Origin: Planctomycetota bacterium
GTDB lineage: Bacteria; Planctomycetota; Planctomycetia; Gemmatales; Gemmataceae
Direction: 5' to 3'
Assembly: GCA_016872595.1 (NCBI GenBank)
Contig: VGZJ01000026.1
Span: forward strand, 1 to 35,318
Length of the DNA stretch: 35,318 nucleotides
The notes beneath the pieces were generated by a model, which saw nothing but the letters and a program-made list of their open reading frames with translations, was not told the DNA's origin and did not search any database. The first letter of the stretch is position 1, and the number at the start of each line of letters is the position of its first letter. Both the position numbers and the translations under genes were made by a program. This document shows positions 23,562-31,433 of this stretch, in pieces.

Positions 23562-24269
23562 ATGACCGCGAAGGACGTGCTCGCGCAGCTCAAGAAGTTG
23601 GGGACGGAGCAGACCAAGAAGACGTGGCTGCGCCACGGGGCGAAGGAGCCGATCTTCGGCGTGAAGGTCGGCGACTTGAAGGTGCTGCAAAAGAAGATCA
23701 AGACCGATCACGCGCTCGCGCTCGAACTGTACGACAGCGGGAACTCGGACGCGATGTACCTCGCGGGCATGATCGCCGACCCCGAGGCGTTCACGAAGGC
23801 TCAACTCCAGAAGTGGGTGAAGGGCGCGTACTGGTACATGATCAGCGGGTTCACGGTGCCGTGGGCCGCTTCGGAATCGAAGTTCGGGCGCGAACTGGCG
23901 CTGGAGTGGATGGACAGCAAGAAGGAACAGATCGCCAACGCCGGCTGGTGTACCTACGGCTCGCTGCTCTCGATCAAGCCCGACACCGATCTCGACCTCG
24001 CCGAGATCGAGAAGCTGCTCAATCGCGTGCAGAGCGACATCGGCACCGTGCCGAACCGCGTGCGGTACGCGCTGAACAACTTCGTCATCACGGTGGGCGC
24101 GTACGTCGCGCCACTGACGGAGAAGGCGAAGGCGGTCGCGAAGGCGCTGGGCACGGTCGAAGTGGACATGGGCGACACGTCGTGTCAGGTGCCGGATGCC
24201 TACGAGTACATCGCGAAGATCGAAACGATGGGCCGCGTCGGGAAGAAGCGGAAGCGCGCCGGGTGCTGA
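23562..24269 (+). CDS. DNA alkylation repair protein (AlkD-like)
   Basis: This 235-residue all-helical HEAT-like protein belongs to the DNA alkylation repair family, whose characterised members (AlkC, AlkD) excise 3- and 7-alkylpurines. Family traits seen are GTEQTKKTWLRHGAKEPIFG with GVKVGDLKVLQKKIK, a series of two-helix units, WMDSKKEQIANAGWCTYG, and a Lys/Arg-rich end (RVGKKRKRAGC). I cannot place the catalytic Asp of AlkD with confidence, and this subfamily may bind DNA without the same chemistry. The ATG at 23562 follows AGAGG. A tRNA gene begins 48 bp downstream. Confidence 0.85.
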   Translation: MTAKDVLAQLKKLGTEQTKKTWLRHGAKEPIFGVKVGDLKVLQKKIKTDHALALELYDSGNSDAMYLAGMIADPEAFTKAQLQKWVKGAYWYMISGFTVPWAASESKFGRELALEWMDSKKEQIANAGWCTYGSLLSIKPDTDLDLAEIEKLLNRVQSDIGTVPNRVRYALNNFVITVGAYVAPLTEKAKAVAKALGTVEVDMGDTSCQVPDAYEYIAKIETMGRVGKKRKRAGC

Positions 24270-24317
24270 GTTGTCGGCGCACGCCCGCGCGCCTATGCTG
24301 AAAGTTCCGACGCCCAC

Positions 24318-24405
<88 letters not shown>

Positions 24406-24424
24406 TTCCCTTCAACTGCAACTT

Positions 24425-24501
24425 CTTCTGTAGCCGGCCTCTGTGAGGCCGGTGCGATTTGTCTGGTGACGCTCCGGCCTCACAGAGGCCGGCTACAGAA
24501 G
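24425..24501. repeat. Perfect 28-bp inverted repeat between tRNA-Ser and ruvB
   Basis: The arms 24425-24452 and 24474-24501 are exact inverted copies starting CTTCTGTAGCCGGCCTCTGT, with a 21-nt loop. Each arm contains the inner palindrome GGCCTCTGTGAGGCC. It is located between convergent transcripts and may terminate both. The outer CTTCTGTAGCCGG is shared with 18187-18253. Confidence 0.88.
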
Positions 24502-24506
24502 ACCGC

Positions 24507-25544
24507 TCACTCGAACAGCGTGCCCTGCTTGTCGTCGGGCTTCGCCTTCGGCGGCAGCTTGCCGAGCGCGGTGTAGGCGCGCGGCATCGCCACCCGGCCG
24601 CGCGGCGAGCGCGTGATGTACTGCTCGCGCAGCAGGTACGGCTCGATCTCGTCCGAGAGCGTGTCCGATGCGAGGTTGATCGTCGCCGCGAGCGCCTCCA
24701 CCCCGGTCGGCCCGCCGCCGTATAGTTCGATCAGCACTTCCAGATACTTACGGTCGTTCTTGTCGAGGCCGCCGCGGTCCACTTCGGCCATGTCGAGCGC
24801 GGCCCGCGCGATCGGCTCCGTGATGTTGCCGTCGTGCCGCGCCGCGGCGTAGCTCCGCGCCCAGTACAGGCGCGAGTTGGCGACGCGCGGCGTGCCGCGG
24901 CTGCGCTGCGCCAGTTCGAGCGCGGCCCCGTCGGTGATCGGCGTGTTCAGCTTGGCCGCGTTGATGCGGACGATCTGCGCCAGTTCCTCGACGCTGTAGA
25001 ATTCCAAGTGTTCGTGCATCTTGAAGCGGTCGCGCATGGGGCCGGACAGCATGCCGCTGCGCGTGGTCGCGCCGATCAGCGTGAACCGCTTCAGGTTCAT
25101 GCTGATGGTCCGCGCGCTCATGCCCTCGCCGAGCACGATGTCGATGCGGAAGTCTTCCATCGCCGGGTAGATGAACTCTTCCACCACGCGCGGCATGCGG
25201 TGGATCTCGTCGATGAACAGGATCGAGCCTTCGTCGAGGTTGGTGAGGAACGGCAGCATGTCCGCGGGCTTGGAGAGCGCCGGCCCGCTGGTGAGCTGAA
25301 TGGACGTTCCCAGTTCGTTCGGCAGCACGGTGGCGAACGTGGTCTTGCCCAACCCCGGCGGGCCGTCGAAGAGGATGTGGCCGAGCGGCTCGTTCAGCTT
25401 CTTGGACGCCTGAACCGCGACCTCCAACTTCTCCGCGACCTTGCGCTGCCCGATCACCTCTTTGAGCAGCTTCGGGCGCAGGGCCGCGTCGTGCGTCTTG
25501 ACCTCGTCGGCCGGCACCGTGGTAATCACCTTCTCGCGCGCCAT
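24507..25544 (-). CDS. ruvB: Holliday junction branch migration ATPase RuvB
   Basis: RuvB is the AAA+ motor that, with RuvA, moves Holliday junctions during recombinational repair. The 345-residue protein has LRPKLLKEVIGQ, Walker A DGPPGLGKTTFA, Walker B ILFIDEIHRM, sensor 1 LIGATTRSGMLSGPMRDRF with the arginine finger region, RSRGTPRVANSRLYWARSYA, and the winged-helix C-terminus GGPTGVEALAATI with YLLREQYITRSPRGRVAMPRA. It is the last gene of the leftward ruvC-ruvA-TIGR03067-ruvB unit, separated from the TIGR03067 gene by 38 bp. Confidence 0.96.
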   Translation of the reverse strand: MAREKVITTVPADEVKTHDAALRPKLLKEVIGQRKVAEKLEVAVQASKKLNEPLGHILFDGPPGLGKTTFATVLPNELGTSIQLTSGPALSKPADMLPFLTNLDEGSILFIDEIHRMPRVVEEFIYPAMEDFRIDIVLGEGMSARTISMNLKRFTLIGATTRSGMLSGPMRDRFKMHEHLEFYSVEELAQIVRINAAKLNTPITDGAALELAQRSRGTPRVANSRLYWARSYAAARHDGNITEPIARAALDMAEVDRGGLDKNDRKYLEVLIELYGGGPTGVEALAATINLASDTLSDEIEPYLLREQYITRSPRGRVAMPRAYTALGKLPPKAKPDDKQGTLFE

Positions 25545-25582
25545 CGGTCGCTTCCTGTGGGGTGAGAGTGGGGCGAGCGCGG

Positions 25583-26035
25583 TTACTTCTTCCCGCGCGT
25601 GTACGTGACGAGCAGGAGCATGGTGTCCGCCTTGCTCTCGAACTTCTCCGGGCGCTTCCCCTTCTCGATGTCGTAGTCGTAGCAGATGGTGAGGGTGTTG
25701 CCGTCGAGCTTGTAAATCGCCTTCACGGTTTTGCCCCTGTGGGGGCCACCGTTCGGCTTCACGTCCATCTCCTTCGGGGCCTTTGCCGCGTCAACGGTGA
25801 ACGCCGCGTCGTCTTTCTCCTCGCCGACCTGCGCGGTGTACTTGCCGCCCTCGCGGATGTCGAACTTCAGTACTTTCAGGTGCTCGGTGATGTCCTTCCC
25901 GCCGATTTCGGCCTTCTCGACCTTCCAGTCGCCGACCAGCGCCTTGAGATCGGCCTCGTTCTTCTTGTCGTCCGCGAGCAGCGAACCGCCGAGGCACAGG
26001 ACCGCGACGACCGCGAGGGAACGGAACGCGAGCAT
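25583..26035 (-). CDS. Secreted TIGR03067-domain protein inside the ruv operon
   Basis: This 150-residue protein has a signal peptide (MLAFRSLAVVAVLCLGGSLLA) and a lipocalin-like beta domain of the planctomycete TIGR03067 type. Features include LVGDWKVEKAEIGGKDIT, LKFDIREGGKYTA, a stretch around MDVKPNGGPHRGKTVKAIY, LDGNTLTICYDYDIEKGKRP and a closing LLLVTYTRGKK. The function of the domain is unknown; small-molecule binding in the envelope is a guess from its shape. The ATG lies 4 bp after the ruvA stop (TAAGTCTATG), so translation should be coupled to ruvA, and ruvB follows 38 bp later. A secreted protein has no obvious reason to be in this operon. Confidence 0.88.
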   Translation of the reverse strand: MLAFRSLAVVAVLCLGGSLLADDKKNEADLKALVGDWKVEKAEIGGKDITEHLKVLKFDIREGGKYTAQVGEEKDDAAFTVDAAKAPKEMDVKPNGGPHRGKTVKAIYKLDGNTLTICYDYDIEKGKRPEKFESKADTMLLLVTYTRGKK

Positions 26036-26039
26036 AGAC

Positions 26040-26756
26040 TTACCCTTTCTGGGAGTAGATGAGGGTGATGGCTTCTTGCAGGTTGCGGAACGGCTTACCG
26101 CAGGTGAGAAGGCTGTCGAGGCGCTCGCGGGCTTCCAGCGGGTTGTGGCCGAGACCCATGAGCGCTTCGTACACGTCTTCGATCAGTCGCCCTTCGACGA
26201 CGCTCGCTTCGGTCGAGGTCGCGACCGGCTCCGGTTCTGCCTTCTTCGTGGGCTTACCCTTCTTGGCGGTCCCCTTCTCGTCAACCACGGCGTCCGGTTG
26301 CGGGACGCTCGCGGCCGGCGCGCTGAGCATCACGAACGGCGCGACCTTGCGCTTGAGCGTGGTGACGATCTGCTCCGCGGTGGTGGGGCCAATGCCGGGG
26401 AGCGACGAGAGCCACTTCGCGTCCTGACGGCTGATCGCGTCGGCGATGGTTTTCACCGGGAAGGCCATCGCGCGCAGGGCCTTCTTCACGCCGATCTTTT
26501 CGACCGTGCAGAACAGTTCGAAGAAGTCGAGTTCCGCCTCGGAGGTGAAGCCGACGCGCCGCGGCACGAACCGGCTGCCCGCCGAGTTGCCCTCGAAGTA
26601 TTCCGTGATGTGGAACGTGATCTCTTGGCCAACGCGCAGTTGCACCTGCCGGCGCACGGCTTCCGGCACCATCACCGCGTACTCGAACGGGCCGACCTGT
26701 AGCCGCACCTCTTCGTCGAGCGCGCGGGTCAGAACGCCCGTCATCTTGGTAATCAT
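26040..26756 (-). CDS. ruvA: Holliday junction DNA-binding subunit RuvA
   Basis: RuvA forms the tetramer that holds the Holliday junction and recruits RuvB. The 238-residue protein has the N-terminal OB fold (MITKMTGVLTRALDEEVRLQ, GQEITFHITEYF), the helix-hairpin-helix region (FCTVEKIGVKKALRAMAF, LSSLPGIGPTTAEQIVTTLK) and a C-terminal domain III (EDVYEALMGLGHNPLEARERL). It is longer than the usual 190-205 residues because of a Lys/Pro/Ala linker (about 150-190, AVVDEKGTAKKGKPTKKAEP) before domain III. Its ATG overlaps the ruvC stop, giving ATGA. Confidence 0.93.
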   Translation of the reverse strand: MITKMTGVLTRALDEEVRLQVGPFEYAVMVPEAVRRQVQLRVGQEITFHITEYFEGNSAGSRFVPRRVGFTSEAELDFFELFCTVEKIGVKKALRAMAFPVKTIADAISRQDAKWLSSLPGIGPTTAEQIVTTLKRKVAPFVMLSAPAASVPQPDAVVDEKGTAKKGKPTKKAEPEPVATSTEASVVEGRLIEDVYEALMGLGHNPLEARERLDSLLTCGKPFRNLQEAITLIYSQKG

Positions 26757-27379
26757 GCCGATTCGCTCACTTCGGTAAGGTCGTCGGGGTCGTCGCCGAA
26801 CAACACTTTGAGGTTCACGCCGGTGAAGGTGGCCGAGCGCGCGCCGCCCATGATGCTGGTGCCGCCGGTGGCGAAGTAGTGGCACAGGGCGATACCGAGG
26901 GCGTCGGCCACGTCGTGCGGTTCGGGCGGCCCGGCGAGGCCGAGTTCGCGCGCCACCGCGTGCTGCATCTGCTCCTTGCTGGCGCGCCCGCTGCCGGTCA
27001 CGAGCTTTTTCACCTTCGTCGCCGCGTAGCTGATCACCGGGATGTCGCGCTGTCCGCCGGCGAGGAAGTACACGCCGCGGGCGTGGGCCATGAGGATCGC
27101 CGTTCGTGGGTGTTCGTAGTGGGCGTACAGTTGCTCCACGGCCATCGCGGACGGCTTCCACTCGTCAAGCACTTCACACAGCCCATCGTAAAGGGCGCGG
27201 ACGCGCTGTGCCATGTCGGAAGGATCGCGCCCTTCGGCCGAACGGATCACGCCGGCGTCGACGACGCGCGGCCCGCGGTCGGTGGCCTCAAGGACGCCGT
27301 AGCCGGTGGTTTGCAAGCCGGGATCGAGACCGAGCACGCGGCGCGGCTTGGGAACGGAAATGGGGGGCGGCGTGAGCAT
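26753..27379 (-). CDS. ruvC: Crossover junction endodeoxyribonuclease RuvC
   Basis: RuvC cuts Holliday junctions symmetrically. The 208-residue protein has the four acidic residues of the family: GLDPGLQTTGYG (first Asp), AVEQLYAHYEHPRTA (Glu), and HDVADALGIALCH (last two Asp), with the basic GSGRASKEQMQ segment between. About 14 residues precede the conserved start, and about 35 unconserved residues follow the catalytic core (TFTGVNLKVLFGDDPDD). It heads the ruv unit and overlaps ruvA by 4 bp. The upstream spacer 27380-27524 contains a hairpin. Confidence 0.95.
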   Translation of the reverse strand: MLTPPPISVPKPRRVLGLDPGLQTTGYGVLEATDRGPRVVDAGVIRSAEGRDPSDMAQRVRALYDGLCEVLDEWKPSAMAVEQLYAHYEHPRTAILMAHARGVYFLAGGQRDIPVISYAATKVKKLVTGSGRASKEQMQHAVARELGLAGPPEPHDVADALGIALCHYFATGGTSIMGGARSATFTGVNLKVLFGDDPDDLTEVSESA

Positions 27380-27465
27380 GGCAACGGTCCCGACGCGGAA
27401 GGGTTTTCTTCGCTGATACCCGGAGCGCGCGCGCCCCGGAATGTCGGAACGATATCTTTTCCGGG

Positions 27466-27493
27466 CGAGCGGGGGGCGTTAGCCCCCCGCTCG
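27466..27493. terminator. 12-bp hairpin between cysS and ruvC
   Basis: The perfect arms CGAGCGGGGGGC (27466-27477) and GCCCCCCGCTCG (27482-27493) enclose a 4-nt loop. The sequence matches the arm heart of the element at 17770-17851. It lies 32 bp past the cysS stop and could limit read-through into ruvC. No T-run is present. Confidence 0.75.
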
Positions 27494-27524
27494 ATACTGC
27501 CCGCAGAGAGCGAACGCGGCGCGC

Positions 27525-29072
27525 CTACCCCACGCGCCACGTCGTTCCCGTGGGGCGGTCTTCGAGGGTGACGCCGAGTTCGCCGAGCCGCTTGCGGATC
27601 AGGTCCGTCTGGTCGAACAGCGGCTTCTTCAGCGGGTTGTCCTTCGCCGCCTCCTTCGCGATCCCGCGCAGGTTGTTACGCAGGTCGAGGAGCAACTGCA
27701 TCAGGCCGGAGACCAGTTCGTTGCCGCCGCCGAGTTCCTTCTCTTCGGGTTTTGTCGAGAAGAGGCCGAGGACTGCACCCATGTTGCGAAGGAACCGGCC
27801 CACTTCTCGCAGCGATTGTACTCGCTTTTCTCGCTCGGTCGTATCTTGGCATTCCTCGACGTAACCAGCCGCACCGTTCGCGATATTGCGCATCATGAAT
27901 AGGTCGCCGATTGCTCCCCCTGTGTTGAAGTCGTCGTTTAGGTACGCGATGAACTCCTTGTAGTACCAGCGGGCCTGATGTTGTGACGGGTCGAGTCTGG
28001 ATGCGTACTCGTCGAGATTTGGTTCCCAACCGCTGTTGCTGTCCGGTTTAATGGCATAGAAATCCTCACCCGTCGCAGCCAGATACCGCTCAAAGAGGCG
28101 ATAGAAAGCCTTGAGTGTCATCGCGACTTCATCCAGCCGTTCTTCGCTGTACTCGATTGGGCTGCGGTAGTGTGTGCTGAGGAGTAGGAAGCGCACGGTC
28201 TCCGCGCTGTGCTTCTTGAGCAGGTCGGCGATGTTCACGACGTTGCCGACGGAGCCGGCCATCTTCGCGCTGCCCATCTTTAGCAGCCCGTTGTGCATCC
28301 AGACGCGCGCGAAGGGCTTGTCGGTCCAGCTTTCGCTTTGGGCCAGTTCGTTTTCGTGGTGGGGAAACTGCAGGTCCAACCCGCCGCCGTGGATGTCTAG
28401 CGTTTCGCCGAGTTCCTTGATCGCCATGCAGGTGCATTCGATGTGCCAGCCGGGGCGACCGCGCCCGCACTTGAACGGGCTGTCGAACTGCACTTCCGCC
28501 GGCTCGCCGGGCTTGCTCTTCCAGAGCGCGAAGTCGCCGGGGTTGCGCTTCTTCGGGTTCGGTTCGAGGCGCGCGCCCGCTTCCATCTGCTCCGGGTCGC
28601 GGTTGCTCAGTTTGCCGTAGTCCTCGTCCTTGCTCACGTCGAAGTAAACGCCGTCGTCCACCTCGTAGGCGATGTCCCTCTTGATGAGCGCGTTGATGAC
28701 GTCGATCATGCCGCCGATGTGCTCGGTGGCTTTCGGGAACGAGTCGATGCCGGTGACGTTGAGCGCCTTGAGGCACGCGAAGTAGTCCTCCGTCATTTGC
28801 GCCGCGAGCGCCGGAACCGTCGTGTTCAGTTCGCCGGCGCGCTTGATGAGCTTGTCGTCCACGTCGGTGATGTTGACGACCCACTTCACCTTGTAGCCGA
28901 GGTAGGTGAGGTAGCGCTTGACGGTGTCGAAGATGACCGGGCCGACCATGTGCCCGATGTGGCTCGGCTTGTAGACCGTCGGCCCGCACAAGTACATCGT
29001 GACCGCGTCGCCCGACTTCTTGTGGAACGGTTCCTTCTTGCGGGTCAGCGTCGAATACACTTGCAGGGCCAT
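27525..29072 (-). CDS. cysS: Cysteinyl-tRNA synthetase
   Basis: CysRS charges tRNA-Cys. The 515-residue class I enzyme has the zinc and HIGH region YLCGPTVYKPSHIGHM (Cys29, HIGH 38-41), NITDVDDKLIKRA, GRPGWHIECTCMA (zinc Cys), GGGLDLQFPHHENELAQSES (zinc His and Glu) and a C-terminal helical DALR-type domain. The ATG at 29072 gives the family start MALQVYSTLTRKKEPF. Two oddities are visible. The KMSKS signature is KMAGS at residues 270-274 (codons AAG ATG GCC GGC TCC at 28265-28251), so the second lysine is replaced by glycine. And positions about 27780-28190, encoding residues near 295-430, are clearly poorer in GC than the rest of the gene. The frame is intact. Confidence 0.93.
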   Translation of the reverse strand: MALQVYSTLTRKKEPFHKKSGDAVTMYLCGPTVYKPSHIGHMVGPVIFDTVKRYLTYLGYKVKWVVNITDVDDKLIKRAGELNTTVPALAAQMTEDYFACLKALNVTGIDSFPKATEHIGGMIDVINALIKRDIAYEVDDGVYFDVSKDEDYGKLSNRDPEQMEAGARLEPNPKKRNPGDFALWKSKPGEPAEVQFDSPFKCGRGRPGWHIECTCMAIKELGETLDIHGGGLDLQFPHHENELAQSESWTDKPFARVWMHNGLLKMGSAKMAGSVGNVVNIADLLKKHSAETVRFLLLSTHYRSPIEYSEERLDEVAMTLKAFYRLFERYLAATGEDFYAIKPDSNSGWEPNLDEYASRLDPSQHQARWYYKEFIAYLNDDFNTGGAIGDLFMMRNIANGAAGYVEECQDTTEREKRVQSLREVGRFLRNMGAVLGLFSTKPEEKELGGGNELVSGLMQLLLDLRNNLRGIAKEAAKDNPLKKPLFDQTDLIRKRLGELGVTLEDRPTGTTWRVG

Positions 29073-29092
29073 ACCAGAAATCCTATTTGTTT

Positions 29093-29197
29093 GCCGCACG
29101 ATCAACGCAGAGAAAGACACGATCCAGACAGAAGGCAGGGTTCAAGACAAACTCGGCTTTGGTCTGATCGTGTTTTTCTCTGTGTTTATCGTGCGGC
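29093..29197 (+). repeat. 105-bp dispersed imperfect palindrome, copy 2
   Basis: The terminal arms of about 35 bp (29093-29128 and 29163-29197, outermost GCCGCACGAT) are inverted with a few mismatches. The whole element matches 23435-23537 in reverse orientation. It fills the spacer between ispF and cysS, and its right arm supplies the last codons and the TAA stop of ispF. Confidence 0.85.
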
Positions 29198-29677
29198 TTC
29201 TCCTTGTTGAATCAATACGACCGCGTGCGCGCCGATGGCTTCGCCGCGGCCGATGTGCCCGACCTTCTCGCCGGTTTTCGCCTTCACGTTCACGCAGTCC
29301 GCGGGCAGGCTCAGCAGGTGCGCGAGGCTGGTCTTGATCGCGGCCTTCGCCCCGCCGAGCTTCGGCTCTTGCGCGAAGATCGTCACGTCCAGATTGACCG
29401 GCTTCCAGCCCATCTGGTTCAGGCGCGCGAGCGTTTCCGTCAGGAACAACCGCGAGTCCGCGTCCTTCCACTTGGGGTCCGTGTCCGGGTAGGCGTCGCC
29501 GATGTCGCCCAGCGCCGCCGCGCCCAGCAGCGCGTCGGTCACGGCGTGCAGCACCGCGTCGGCGTCCGAGTGGCCGACGAGACCCTTCGTGTGCGGGACG
29601 ATGACGCCGCCGAGGATCAGCGGTCGGCCTTCGGCCAACCGGTGTGTGTCGTGTCCGCTGCCGACGCGAAAGGGCAC
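29186..29677 (-). CDS. ispF: 2-C-methyl-D-erythritol 2,4-cyclodiphosphate synthase
   Basis: IspF closes the cyclodiphosphate ring in the MEP pathway of isoprenoid synthesis. The 163-residue form shows GSGHDTHRLAEGRPLILGG with the zinc Asp10 and His12, GLVGHSDADAVLHAVTDALL with the third zinc His, ALGDIGDAYPDTDPKWKDAD, and TGEKVGHIGRGEAIGAHAV. The GTG at 29677 is preferred because it sits just before the conserved start behind GGGAG and gives the usual length of about 160; an in-frame ATG at 29743 would add 22 residues. The final residues EAAR and the stop codon are encoded by the arm of the 105-bp repeat. It follows moaA by 78 bp. Confidence 0.92.
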   Translation of the reverse strand: MPFRVGSGHDTHRLAEGRPLILGGVIVPHTKGLVGHSDADAVLHAVTDALLGAAALGDIGDAYPDTDPKWKDADSRLFLTETLARLNQMGWKPVNLDVTIFAQEPKLGGAKAAIKTSLAHLLSLPADCVNVKAKTGEKVGHIGRGEAIGAHAVVLIQQGEAAR

Positions 29678-29755
29678 CGCGCATCTCCCGTAGTTCGACG
29701 TGAAGGGATTGTAATCGCGTGGCGCGAACGGGCACAACGCCAACAGCGGGCGCGG

Positions 29756-30811
29756 CTAGCCGCCGATGGCGTGCATGGTGCGGTCGGGTTTCACGAAGGT
29801 CGCGGCGTTGATCTCGTGGCCCTCCCGCTTGGCCCACACGCTGCGCCGCAGCGCGTCCGCGACTGCCGATTCGGGCACGGGCGAGTCGCGCAGCAGCCCG
29901 CGGACGTCGGTCTCGTCGAGTGCGAACAGGCAGTTACGGAGTTTACCGTCCGCGGTCAGGCGGATGCGGTTGCACTGGGCGCAGAACGGGCGCGACACGC
30001 TGGCGATCACGCCCACGGTCCCGCCGCCGTCGCGGTAGGCGTAGTCGAGGGCCGGGGCGGACGGGTCGTGATTCGCCGGCACCAACGCGCCCACTTCGCG
30101 GCCGATCAGGTCGAGGATTTCCGCCGCGAAGAACACCTTGTCGCGCTCCCACGCCTCCGCGCCGATGGGCATGTACTCGATGAACCGCAGCTCGAAGCCG
30201 TGGTCGCGGCAGTAGCGCGCGAGTGGGATAACGTCGTGCTCGGCGAACCCGCGGATCGCGACCGCGTTCAGCTTGATCGGGGCGAAGCCGGCGCGCTTGG
30301 CGGCGGCGAGGCCCGCGAGCACCTTCTCCACACCGTTGCGCCGGGTCAGTTCGCGGAACCGGCCGGGGTCGAGCGCGTCGAGCGAGACGTTGAGCCGCCG
30401 CAATCCGGCGTCGAACAGCGCGCCGGCTTGTTCTTCAAGAAGAATGCCGTTGGTGGTGAGTCCGACATCGGTGATGCCGGGAACCGCGACCAGCAACCGC
30501 ACCAGTTTGTGCAGCTCCTTCCGCATCAGCGGTTCGCCGCCGGTCAGCCGCACCTTGTTCACGCCGAGGGCCGCGGCCACGCGCACGAATGTCGCGATTT
30601 CCTCAAAGGTGAGCAACTCGGAGCGGTCGCGGAACGTCACGTCTTCCGGCATGCAGTACGTGCAGCGCAGGTTGCAGCGGTCCGTGACCGAGACGCGCAG
30701 GTTGTTGTGAACGCGGCCGAACGAATCGATCAGGATTTTCGATTGCAGATTTTCGATTGCAGATTGAAAACCTGCTTCGCCGGCCAGTCGTAATGGGGTT
30801 CGCGCGCTCAC
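29756..30811 (-). CDS. moaA: GTP 3',8-cyclase (molybdenum cofactor step 1)
   Basis: MoaA is the radical-SAM enzyme that starts molybdopterin synthesis from GTP. The 351-residue protein carries the SAM cluster motif CNLRCTYC (Cys46, 50, 53), VRLTGGEPLMRKEL, LTTNGILLEE, LNVSLDALDP, and the C-terminal second cluster FCAQCNRIRLTADGKLRNC. It ends in Gly-Gly, as MoaA proteins need for activity. The start is a GTG at 30811. Residues about 15-26 (FQSAIENLQSKI) are encoded by a 14-bp tandem repeat and are not part of the conserved enzyme, which begins at IDSFGRVHNNLR; a later non-ATG start is possible. Together with moaD and moaE upstream it makes a partial molybdopterin set. Confidence 0.93.
   Translation of the reverse strand: MSARTPLRLAGEAGFQSAIENLQSKILIDSFGRVHNNLRVSVTDRCNLRCTYCMPEDVTFRDRSELLTFEEIATFVRVAAALGVNKVRLTGGEPLMRKELHKLVRLLVAVPGITDVGLTTNGILLEEQAGALFDAGLRRLNVSLDALDPGRFRELTRRNGVEKVLAGLAAAKRAGFAPIKLNAVAIRGFAEHDVIPLARYCRDHGFELRFIEYMPIGAEAWERDKVFFAAEILDLIGREVGALVPANHDPSAPALDYAYRDGGGTVGVIASVSRPFCAQCNRIRLTADGKLRNCLFALDETDVRGLLRDSPVPESAVADALRRSVWAKREGHEINAATFVKPDRTMHAIGG
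30735..30770. repeat. 14-bp tandem repeat within the moaA start
   Basis: ATTTTCGATTGCAG is repeated exactly at 30735-30748 and 30749-30762, followed by a partial third unit. A related phrase (TCAATTGCAAATCTTCAATC) occurs at 30833-30852 in the spacer. The DNA is AT-rich compared with the body of moaA. Confidence 0.8.
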
Positions 30812-30860
30812 GGTTGGCTTCCGTATTCAATCGTCAATTGCAAATCTTCAATCGGACATA

Positions 30861-31433
30861 TCAACTGTTCCACACCTTAATCGCCGGTTCTTCGAGCCGG
30901 TGGTGGTTGAAGCTCAGGACGCTGATGGTGGCCGTGCCGAGCAGCATGCAGGTGCCGAGCGTGAGCGATTGGTCGATCCAGCGCACCGCGAGGACGCGGA
31001 GGATGTGCCCGTGTGCGAAGCACAGCACGTTGCCGGTCATGGCCTTCAACCGGGCGACGAGCTTGTCGATGCGCTCGATCACTTCGGCGGGGCTTTCGCC
31101 ACCGGGCGCGCCGTGGCGGAACAGGTTCCAACCGGGGCGCTTGGCGGCGATCTCGGCGCTCTTGAGCCCCTCGTAGTCGCCGTAGTCCCACTCTAACAGG
31201 TCCGGCTCGATCTCGGGCGCGAACCCGGCCAACTCCGCGGTGCGCTTGGCGCGCGTCAGCGGGCTGGTGAACACGCGCGAAAAGGTGACGCCGGCGAGCC
31301 GCGGGCCGAGCAGCTTCGCGGACTCCTCGCCCGCGGGGAGCAGCGGCAGGTCCGTGCGCCCGGTGTGCTGGCCGGAGCGCGACCACTCGGTTTCGCCGTG
31401 GCGCGCGAGGTAGATCGTGGGCAGGGCGCTCAT
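30861..31433 (-). CDS. Histidine phosphatase superfamily protein (phosphoglycerate mutase-like)
   Basis: This 190-residue cytoplasmic phosphatase has the catalytic IYLARHGETEW (RHG with the phospho-accepting His), FTSPLTRAKRTAELAG, LLEWDYGDYEGLKSAEI, GGESPAEVIERIDK and the second histidine in CFAHGHILRVLAVRW. This is the cofactor-type phosphatase pattern rather than a true glycolytic mutase. The substrate cannot be told from sequence. Its ATG overlaps the moaE stop by 2 bp (TGATG-type junction), so it is translated with moaE, which raises the possibility of a role linked to molybdopterin precursors. Confidence 0.88.
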   Translation of the reverse strand: MSALPTIYLARHGETEWSRSGQHTGRTDLPLLPAGEESAKLLGPRLAGVTFSRVFTSPLTRAKRTAELAGFAPEIEPDLLEWDYGDYEGLKSAEIAAKRPGWNLFRHGAPGGESPAEVIERIDKLVARLKAMTGNVLCFAHGHILRVLAVRWIDQSLTLGTCMLLGTATISVLSFNHHRLEEPAIKVWNS

